From positions 1-42,063 of the forward strand of contig CBHYLN010000032.1 in assembly GCA_966128725.1 (NCBI GenBank): a DNA stretch of 42,063 bases. Direction: 5' to 3'. Shown here piece by piece: positions 36,223-42,063 of this stretch. The DNA is from JAFDZV01 sp966128725. GTDB lineage: Bacteria > Bacteroidota > Ignavibacteria > OLB7. The position numbers and the translations under genes are program-made. The notes beneath the pieces are model-generated. The model was not told the origin of the DNA. It did not search any database and saw only the letters and a program-made list of their open reading frames with translations. Numbering within the stretch: the first letter of the stretch is position 1; each line of letters begins with the position of its first letter.

Positions 36223-37761
36223 ATGGCAACCATCATCCTTGACGGCGAAGGTCTTTCCATCGCCGACGTAACCCGCATCGCGTACGATCCCACGCTTCAC
36301 GTTGAGCTGGCCCCGGAGGCCGTTGCCCGCATGCGCGCCTCGCGCGATGTGGTGGATGACTGGGTTGAGCGCGGCGCGGTTGTGTACGGCATCACCACGG
36401 GTTTTGGCGAGTTCGCCAATGTGGTTATCGGCCGCGGCGATCTGGAGCGCCTGCAGGAGAACCTGATACGCAGCCACGCGGTGGGCGCCGGCGATCCGAT
36501 GGAGCCGGAGGTGATGCGCGCGATGATGGTGTTGCGCATCAACGCGCTGGCCAAGGGCTACAGCGGCATCCGTGTGGAAACCGTGCAGACGCTGGCCGAC
36601 ATGCTGAACCGGGGCGTGATTCCCGTTGCGCCGTCGCAGGGTTCGGTGGGGTCCTCCGGCGATCTGGTACAGCTTGCGCACCTGGTGTTGGCGGCGATGG
36701 GCGAGGGGCGTGTGTGGGCAAACGGTGTGGCGGTGCCTTCCGGGCCGGCGCTTGAGCAGGCCGGCATTGCGCCGTTGAAGCTGGCGGCCAAGGAGGGGCT
36801 GGCGCTGATCAACGGCACGCAGATGATGGCGTCGTTTGGCTGTGTCGCCGTTGAGCTGGCCGGCCGGCTTGCCCGCACGGCCGATGTCATCGCGTCGCTT
36901 TCGGTTGAGGCGTTGAAGGGCACCGATCGCGCGTACGACGCCCGCCTGCACGCCGTGCGGCCCCACAATGGGCAGCGCATCGTGGCGGCGAACATGCGGA
37001 GCCTGATGGCGGACTCCGAGATACGCGAATCGCACCGGGCCAACGACGACCGCGTGCAGGACGCGTATTCGCTGCGATGCATTCCGCAGATCCACGGCGC
37101 CAGCCGCGACGCGATCAACTACGTGGCCGGCGTGCTCGCCACGGAGATCAACTCCGCCACGGACAATCCGCTGATCTTCGTGGAGGGCAACGAGCCCATC
37201 GAGGGCGGGAACTTCCACGGGCAGCCGCTGGCGCTGGCGCTGGATTTCCTGGCCATCGCCGCGGCCGAGCTTGCCAACGTATCCGAGCGCCGTACCGAGC
37301 GCATGGTAAACGGCGCGCTCAGTCGCCTGCCGCGTTTCCTTACCAGCAACGGCGGGCTCAACAGCGGCTACATGATCGCGCAGTACACGGCCGCCTCGAT
37401 TGTAAGCGAGAACAAGGTGCTGGCGCATCCGGCCTCGGTGGATTCGATCCCCACCTCGGCCAACCAGGAGGATCACAACTCCATGGGGTCCATCGCGGCG
37501 CGGAAGGCGCTGAAGGTGGTGCGGAATCTGGCCAGCGTGCTGGCGGTGGAATACCTGTGCGCGGCGCAGGGTGTTGATTTCCATGCGCCGCTGCGGCCCG
37601 GCGCCGGCGCCGCGGCAGCCCACGCGCTGCTTCGGGCGCATGTGCCGCATCTGGACGACGACCGCGTGCTTCACACCGATCTGGAGGCCGCCACGGCCCT
37701 GGTGCTTTCCGGCGCCGTGTTGCAGGCGGCGGAGCAGGCCCTGGGCGCCGAGCTTGCCTGA
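36223..37761 (+). CDS. hutH: Histidine ammonia-lyase (MIO-type aromatic ammonia-lyase)
   Basis: 512 residues. Deaminates L-histidine to urocanate. Family regions: YGITTGFGEF (Tyr55), ENLIRSHAVGAG with the Ser-His (84-85) selecting histidine over phenylalanine/tyrosine, and SANQEDHNSMG with the glutamate typical of HAL. The MIO cofactor tripeptide is normally Ala-Ser-Gly; here it is Ser144-Ser145-Gly146 within GSVGSSGDLVQLAHL, so the first residue of the triad and the following DLAPLSH-type segment differ. ATG 36223 (MATIILDGEGLS) is chosen over an earlier in-frame ATG at 36163. No hutU, hutI or hutG is seen. Confidence 0.9.
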   Translation: MATIILDGEGLSIADVTRIAYDPTLHVELAPEAVARMRASRDVVDDWVERGAVVYGITTGFGEFANVVIGRGDLERLQENLIRSHAVGAGDPMEPEVMRAMMVLRINALAKGYSGIRVETVQTLADMLNRGVIPVAPSQGSVGSSGDLVQLAHLVLAAMGEGRVWANGVAVPSGPALEQAGIAPLKLAAKEGLALINGTQMMASFGCVAVELAGRLARTADVIASLSVEALKGTDRAYDARLHAVRPHNGQRIVAANMRSLMADSEIRESHRANDDRVQDAYSLRCIPQIHGASRDAINYVAGVLATEINSATDNPLIFVEGNEPIEGGNFHGQPLALALDFLAIAAAELANVSERRTERMVNGALSRLPRFLTSNGGLNSGYMIAQYTAASIVSENKVLAHPASVDSIPTSANQEDHNSMGSIAARKALKVVRNLASVLAVEYLCAAQGVDFHAPLRPGAGAAAAHALLRAHVPHLDDDRVLHTDLEAATALVLSGAVLQAAEQALGAELA

Positions 37762-37853
37762 GTGGGGAGCGGCAGGGGGGCGATTTCGTCCGCGACAATG
37801 CAGGAAATCGCGAACTCTGTAACAATTCTTCCGGTCGAAACGGTGCTGGCGAG

Positions 37854-37884
37854 TTGTTTGAATGCCCGTTGCGCACTATTTTTG
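37854..37884 (+). promoter_or_regulatory. Bacteroidota-type promoter of the L13/S9 operon
   Basis: TTG (37854-37856), 20 nt, then TATTTTTG (37877-37884), an exact TAnnTTTG. A transcript would start near 37890, about 40 nt before rplM. The -33 and -7 elements have the expected spacing, the best promoter match in the window. Confidence 0.7.
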
Positions 37885-37931
37885 CCGGTCTTGTAAGGGA
37901 ACTGTCGATCATAATAGCCTTATACGCAGTC

Positions 37932-38381
37932 ATGACTCCAGAGAAAATGACGGTCTCGGCGAAGGAGCCGGAGGTGGTGAAGAACTGGTGGGTGGTGGAC
38001 GCCGAGGGCCAGACGCTGGGCCGGCTTGCATCGCAGATCGCAACGATCCTGCGCGGCAAGCATAAGCCGCTGTTCACGCCGCACGTTGATTGCGGTGACT
38101 TCGTCATCGTGCTCAACGCTGACAAGATCAACCTGGCGGCCAAGCGTGCCGAACAGAAGATCTACTATCGCTACACCGGCTATCCCGGCGGTCAGCGCCA
38201 GACGACCTTCACGCAGATGAACGCGCAGCATCCGGAGCGGGTGATCGAGATCGCCGTGCGCCGCATGTTGCCGAAGAACAGCCTTGGTCGTCGCATCCTC
38301 AGCAAGCTGAAGGTGTATGCCGGTGACGTTCACCCGCATACGGCCCAGAAGCCCCAGACGCTGGAACTCAAGTACAAGTAA
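37932..38381 (+). CDS. rplM: Ribosomal protein L13
   Basis: 149 residues. Early assembly protein of the 50S subunit. NWWVVDAEGQTLGRLASQIATILRGK and the C-terminal RRILSKLKVYAGDVHPHTAQ match L13. ATG 37932 is favoured; ATG 37947 would give 144 residues and is also possible. rpsI follows 15 nt later, giving the usual L13-S9 operon, driven by the promoter at 37854-37884. Confidence 0.95.
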   Translation: MTPEKMTVSAKEPEVVKNWWVVDAEGQTLGRLASQIATILRGKHKPLFTPHVDCGDFVIVLNADKINLAAKRAEQKIYYRYTGYPGGQRQTTFTQMNAQHPERVIEIAVRRMLPKNSLGRRILSKLKVYAGDVHPHTAQKPQTLELKYK

Positions 38382-38396
38382 TACAGCTCAGTACCA

Positions 38397-38783
38397 ATGC
38401 CCAATTCAATCAACGTTGGTCGCCGTAAGAATGCCGTCGCGCGCGTGTACCTGACACCCGGCAGCGGCAAGGTGACCGTTAACGGTCGTGAGTTCGACAA
38501 CTACTTCCCGGACAGCTTCGATCGTCAGGTCGCGGTCTCCCCGCTTGTGGAGGTCGAGATGACCGATCGCTTCGATGTGCACGCCAACGTGCATGGTGGT
38601 GGCCACATGGGGCAGGCGGGTGCCGTACGTCACGGCATCGCGCGCGCGCTGGTCGAGATCGACGAAACCCTGCGCAGCCCGCTTCGTCGCGGCGGCCACA
38701 TGACACGCGACCCGCGCATGGTTGAGCGCAAGAAGTACGGCCAGAAGAAGGCTCGTAAGCGCTTCCAGTTCAGCAAGCGTTAA
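38397..38783 (+). CDS. rpsI: Ribosomal protein S9
   Basis: 128 residues. Contains VGRRKNAVARVYLTPGSGK, the RRK-AVARV signature, and the basic C-terminus KKYGQKKARKRFQFSKR that reaches the decoding centre near the P site. Immediately follows rplM. A strong hairpin lies 44 nt after its stop. Confidence 0.98.
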   Translation: MPNSINVGRRKNAVARVYLTPGSGKVTVNGREFDNYFPDSFDRQVAVSPLVEVEMTDRFDVHANVHGGGHMGQAGAVRHGIARALVEIDETLRSPLRRGGHMTRDPRMVERKKYGQKKARKRFQFSKR

Positions 38784-38826
38784 TAGTGGCGCACGCCGCA
38801 ATCGGCGTTGCGAAACATTGACACCC

Positions 38827-38863
38827 GGATTGCGGATTGCCTGTCGAGGGCAGTCCGCAATCC
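38827..38863 (+). terminator. Long hairpin between rpsI and rpsB
   Basis: 15-bp stem with one wobble: GGATTGCGGATTGCC (38827-38841) with GGCAGTCCGCAATCC (38849-38863), loop TGTCGAG. Followed by TCGTTATAATG, so the T-run is weak. It could end the L13/S9 transcript or be a regulatory leader of rpsB; TATAAT (about 38868-38873) directly after it might be a -10-like element. Confidence 0.6.
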
Positions 38864-39029
38864 TCGTTATAATGTCCGTCTCGTGGTGCCCCCCGTGGGC
38901 GCCGAAATACACATATCTCCCGATCCGCCGCGTGTGTCCGGGCTGCCAACCAACGGTTGTCGCCAGGGTGAGCTGGTTCCTGGAAATGACGGAGATAGAG
39001 GCACATAACACAATCCGTTCTACAACATC

Positions 39030-39998
39030 ATGCCGCACGTACAGATCGAGGATCTCCTCGCAGCCGGTGCCCACTTTGGCCACCTTACCCGCCGTTGGAA
39101 CCCGCAGATGCGCCCGTATATCTTCATGGAGCGCAACGGTATCCACATCATCGACCTTAAGAAGACCCAGCACCTGATCGACGATGCCCGCAATGCCGCC
39201 GAGCGTATCGCGGCCGAGGGCAAGCGCATTCTGTTTGTTGGCACCAAGAAGCAGGCCCGCGACGTTGTGCGCGCCGAGGCCGAGCGCATCAGCGCCAACT
39301 TCGTGACCGATCGCTGGCTGGGCGGCATGCTCACCAACTTCGCCACGATCCGCAAGTCCATCAAGCGCCTGCAGACCATCGAGAAGATGGAGACCGACGG
39401 CACGGCGGACAATCTCACCAAGAAGGAGCGCCTGATGCTCTCGCGTGAGAAGGAAAAGCTGATGCGGGTGATGGGCGGCATTGCCGACATGAACCGCCTT
39501 CCCGGCGCGCTCTACATCGTCGACATCAAGAAGGAGCATCTGGCGGTGAAGGAAGCCAAGACCCTTGGCATCCCGGTTATCGCGATCGTGGATACGAACA
39601 CCGATCCGCGCGACGTCGATTTCCCGATTCCGGCCAACGACGACTCGTTGAAGACGATCGCCCTGATCACCAAGGTGCTCGCCGATGGTGTGGCCATGGG
39701 CCGCGAGGCAAGCCGTGCCAGCATGCTCGAGGACATGTCCTCCGATGATCGCGAGGCCAAGGAATCAGGCGCCGATGGGCGCGATGATTCGCAGGTGCGC
39801 GCTCGCCGCCGCACGCGTTCGCGTCGTGGCGCCGACGGTGCCGAGCCGGGCGCAGCAGCCGAAGTCAGTGCCGAAGCCGCACCAGCAGCCGAAGCGTCGG
39901 TAGCCGAAGCTCCGGTGGCAGCCGCTGCCGAAGCCGCTCCGGCAGCCGAAGCTCCGGTGGCCGAAACGCCGGCGACCGACTCCCCGGCCGAGGGCTGA
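39030..39998 (+). CDS. rpsB: Ribosomal protein S2 with extended acidic/Ala-Pro tail
   Basis: 322 residues. The S2 core (~1-235) has AAGAHFGHLTRRWNPQMRPYIF, FVGTKKQAR, WLGGMLTNF and PVIAIVDTNTDP. After it comes a ~80-residue tail: an acidic Asp/Glu-rich part, an Arg-rich patch (RARRRTRSRRG) and a low-complexity Ala/Glu/Pro part with EAPVAE-type repeats. S2 is ~230-260 residues in most bacteria, so this tail is long. A direct 17-nt repeat is seen at 39902-39918 and 39944-39960. Has its own 246-nt leader after rpsI. Confidence 0.96.
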   Translation: MPHVQIEDLLAAGAHFGHLTRRWNPQMRPYIFMERNGIHIIDLKKTQHLIDDARNAAERIAAEGKRILFVGTKKQARDVVRAEAERISANFVTDRWLGGMLTNFATIRKSIKRLQTIEKMETDGTADNLTKKERLMLSREKEKLMRVMGGIADMNRLPGALYIVDIKKEHLAVKEAKTLGIPVIAIVDTNTDPRDVDFPIPANDDSLKTIALITKVLADGVAMGREASRASMLEDMSSDDREAKESGADGRDDSQVRARRRTRSRRGADGAEPGAAAEVSAEAAPAAEASVAEAPVAAAAEAAPAAEAPVAETPATDSPAEG

Positions 39999-40079
39999 TA
40001 CGGATCGTTGCCGCGCCCAGGGCAATGAAGCGCCGCGCATTGCGTCCCTTTATTGCCGAGAAGTAATCTGCGTAATTCA

Positions 40080-40108
40080 ACCGGCGGTGCGTATTTCGCA
40101 TCGCCGGT
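40080..40108 (+). promoter_or_regulatory. Hairpin in the rpsB-tsf gap
   Basis: 12-bp stem (ACCGGCGGTGCG with CGCATCGCCGGT, one wobble), loop TATTT. No T-run follows, so it is more likely an attenuator or a processing signal than a full terminator. Confidence 0.5.
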
Positions 40109-40184
40109 CTCTGCGCACGGAGGCGGCGGCTCGATATTCCCGACGACAAAAGCAATTTTCTAACAACCATACGATCGAAGAATC

Positions 40185-41051
40185 ATGGCAATTTCAGCTT
40201 TGGATGTGAAGAGCCTGCGCGACCGCACGGGTGCGGGCATGGCCGACTGCAAGAAGGCGCTCGAGGAGGCAAACGGAGACATGGACGGCGCCATCGAGGT
40301 GCTGCGCAAGCGTGGTGCAGCCACCGCCGCGAAGCGTGCCGACAAGGCCGCCAACGAGGGCGTGGTCTCCACGGCCATCTCCGATGACCACAGCCGCGCC
40401 GCCATTGTGGAAGTCAACTGCGAGACGGACTTCGTTGCCCGCAACGAGGAGTTCAGCAGCTTCACCCGCAAGCTGGCGCAGCACGTGCTCGACGCCCAGC
40501 CCGACTCGATGGAGGCCCTGATGGCCGGCATGATCGAGGGCAAGAGCGTGGAGACCTGGCTTGCCGAGCTGCTTGGCAAGTTCTCCGAGCGCATCGAGAT
40601 CAAGCGCTTCTCGGTGGTTTCCGCCCAGGGCGGCATCGTGTCGGACTATGTGCACAACGGCGACAAGCTGGGTGTGTTGATCGAGCTCACCGGCACCACC
40701 GACGCCGGCGCCACCACGGGCCTTGCCCGTGACCTGGCGATGCAGGTGGCGGCAATGAACCCGGCCTACGTTGGCCGCGAGGACGTGCCGGAGAACGTGC
40801 TGGCCAAGGAGCGCGAGATCTTCCTGGAGCAGGCGGTGAACGAAGGCAAGAAGCCGGAGTTCGCCGAGAAGATCATCAACGGTCGTATCGAGAAGTTCTA
40901 TGCCGATGCCTGCCTTCTGGAGCAGACGTTCGTGAAGGATTCCTCGAAGATGATCCGCGACGTTCTTGCCGATGTCTCCAAGCAGCTTGGCGCCGAGGTT
41001 GGCGTGCGTCGCTTCCTTCGCTACAATCTGGGCGAGAGCAACAGCAACTGA
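40185..41051 (+). CDS. tsf: Elongation factor Ts
   Basis: 288 residues. GDP/GTP exchange factor for EF-Tu. The N-terminal UBA-like domain has VKSLRDRTGAGMADCKKALEEANGDM and AIEVLRKRG. The core contains ETDFVARNEEF, MQVAAMNPAYV and ILEQTFVKD-like segments. Its position after rpsB is the standard one. A very good terminator lies at 41086-41128. Confidence 0.97.
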   Translation: MAISALDVKSLRDRTGAGMADCKKALEEANGDMDGAIEVLRKRGAATAAKRADKAANEGVVSTAISDDHSRAAIVEVNCETDFVARNEEFSSFTRKLAQHVLDAQPDSMEALMAGMIEGKSVETWLAELLGKFSERIEIKRFSVVSAQGGIVSDYVHNGDKLGVLIELTGTTDAGATTGLARDLAMQVAAMNPAYVGREDVPENVLAKEREIFLEQAVNEGKKPEFAEKIINGRIEKFYADACLLEQTFVKDSSKMIRDVLADVSKQLGAEVGVRRFLRYNLGESNSN

Positions 41052-41085
41052 TGCCGGTTGCGCCGTGTGCGCATGCCGCGAATAA

Positions 41086-41128
41086 CGAAAAGTCCCGCAG
41101 TCATCCAAAAGGCTGCGGGACTTTTTCG
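41086..41128 (+). terminator. Intrinsic terminator after tsf
   Basis: CGAAAAGTCCCGCAG pairs with CTGCGGGACTTTT (13-15 bp, loop of 12 nt), followed by a T-rich run. The 5' arm is A-rich, so it could work in both directions. Confidence 0.92.
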
Positions 41129-41136
41129 TACCTTTG
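41129..41136 (+). promoter_or_regulatory. TAnnTTTG box for pyrH
   Basis: TACCTTTG immediately downstream of the tsf terminator, ~83 nt before pyrH. It would restart transcription for UMP kinase. No TTG at the -33 distance. Confidence 0.5.
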
Positions 41137-41218
41137 CCGCCCGAAAAGCGGTACCGCGCCAATACGGTTGAGGCCGCCTGGATCAACTTCCCCTTCAGTG
41201 AACCCGAACCTGCCCGCG

Positions 41219-41968
41219 ATGCCAACCCAACACGATCAGCCATCAACACAACCACAGCCACGTTTCCGCCGCGTTCTGCTGAAGCTGAGCGGCGAAGCCC
41301 TGATGGGGGAGCTTGGATACGGTATCGGCAGCGACCAGTTGGAATCCTTCAGCCAGGAGGTGAAGTCGATCCACGATCTCGGCGTTGAAGTTGGTGTGGT
41401 GATCGGTGGCGGCAACATCTATCGTGGTGTGCGCGCCATTGCCGAGGGGATCGACAAGGTTACCGGCGACCACATGGGCATGCTGGCCACGGTTATCAAT
41501 GCCCTGGCCCTGCAGAACGCGCTGGAGCGCCGCGGCATTACCACGCGCCTTCAGACGGCCATCAAGATGGAGCAGATCGCCGAGCCGTTCATTCGCCGGC
41601 GAGCGGTGCGGCATCTGGAAAAGGCCCGCGTGGTGATCTTTGGCGCCGGCACCGGCAATCCGTATTTCACAACCGATACTGCCGCGGCCCTGCGCGCCAT
41701 CGAAATCAACGCCGAGGTGCTGATCATGGCCAAGAACGGGGTGGACGGGATCTACGATGCCGATCCGCGCGAGGTGCCAACCGCCAAGCGTTTTTCCACG
41801 ATCACGTATCGCGAGGTGCACGATCGCAACCTGCGGATCATGGACCTTACGGCCATCACGCTGTGCCAGGAAAACCGGCTGCCCATCCACGTGTTCGATA
41901 TGAGCGTCGACGGCAACCTGAAGCGCCTGGTGATGGGCGAGACGATCGGCACAACCGTTACCGCCTGA
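41219..41968 (+). CDS. pyrH: Uridylate kinase (UMP kinase)
   Basis: 249 residues. Phosphorylates UMP to UDP. Amino-acid-kinase fold with RRVLLKLSGEALMG, VVIGGGNIYRGV, DHMGMLATVINALALQ, GAGTGNPYFTTDTAAALRA and AKNGVDGIYDADP. ATG 41219 is chosen; the longer in-frame reading from 41051 runs back through the tsf terminator and cannot be coding. The ~20-residue N-terminus before the kinase fold is rich in Gln/Pro and slightly longer than usual. frr, its usual downstream neighbour, would lie beyond the window. Confidence 0.96.
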   Translation: MPTQHDQPSTQPQPRFRRVLLKLSGEALMGELGYGIGSDQLESFSQEVKSIHDLGVEVGVVIGGGNIYRGVRAIAEGIDKVTGDHMGMLATVINALALQNALERRGITTRLQTAIKMEQIAEPFIRRRAVRHLEKARVVIFGAGTGNPYFTTDTAAALRAIEINAEVLIMAKNGVDGIYDADPREVPTAKRFSTITYREVHDRNLRIMDLTAITLCQENRLPIHVFDMSVDGNLKRLVMGETIGTTVTA

Positions 41969-42063
41969 TCCGCGCGCTGAGCAGGCCCGAGAAGCAGGGC
42001 GGGCGGCGCATGCATGATGTATGCTGACGTATGCCTGTCGCAGGCGCCTGTTCCGATATCGAT

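Noticed and set aside
41051..41218. N-terminal extension of pyrH from 41051
   Set aside because: It would read through the tsf terminator and has no similarity to UMP kinases.

Overview
The window is a GC-rich chromosomal segment of housekeeping and envelope genes, with no phage or transposase gene. It most likely comes from the Bacteroidota/Chlorobiota (FCB) lineage, perhaps a high-GC Ignavibacteria or Candidatus Kapabacteria-type organism. The evidence is: a giant C25 (gingipain/PorU-like) protease with a type IX secretion (T9SS)-style C-terminal domain; TAnnTTTG promoter boxes, one with a correctly placed upstream TTG; a type-B succinate:quinone reductase in the order sdhC-sdhA-sdhB; a YpdA-type (bacillithiol) reductase; a DUF494/Smg protein; and the block rplM-rpsI-rpsB-tsf-pyrH. 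kdsA, kdsD and lptC show a Gram-negative, LPS-bearing cell. The lineage call is inference.

Layout. 1-4148: a TauE-like permease fragment, miaE, a secreted protein with an internal duplication, fmt overlapping a glycerophosphodiesterase, and a zinc-ribbon membrane protein. 4472-9767: sdhCAB, apt and ypdA. 9768-10921: a SRPBCC gene lying between two clusters of a 31-nt palindrome with a ~67-68 bp period. 10922-16542: a compact exopolysaccharide cassette (SLBB export protein, Wzz-like protein, GT4 glycosyltransferase, Wzy/ligase-like protein), the last three overlapping by 4 nt. 16843-22764: the 1973-residue C25 protease. 23091-24647: an FN3 lipoprotein gene flanked by two direct copies of a hairpin repeat. 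24861-27686 (minus): purH and an M23 peptidase separated by a strong terminator. 28013-32233: a nitrilase-family amidase, an unknown small protein, ybeY, DUF494 and an outer-membrane protein with calcium-binding repeats. 32583-35175: the LPS genes kdsA, kdsD and lptC, bordered on both sides by degenerate short tandem repeats. 35387-37761: tpiA and hutH. 37932-41968: ribosomal proteins L13, S9 and S2, EF-Ts and UMP kinase.

How the genes fit together. The KDO/LptC genes build and export LPS, the Wza/Wzz/GT/Wzy cassette builds and exports a surface polysaccharide, and the C25 protein next to it is probably a T9SS sortase or a secreted protease. It appears to carry two FAM3/ILEI-like domains, a fold linked to carbohydrate binding in POMGNT1. 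The most interesting hypothesis is a functional link between this protease and the polysaccharide made by the adjacent cassette. The other striking feature is the number of unexplained intergenic repeats, of four distinct types.
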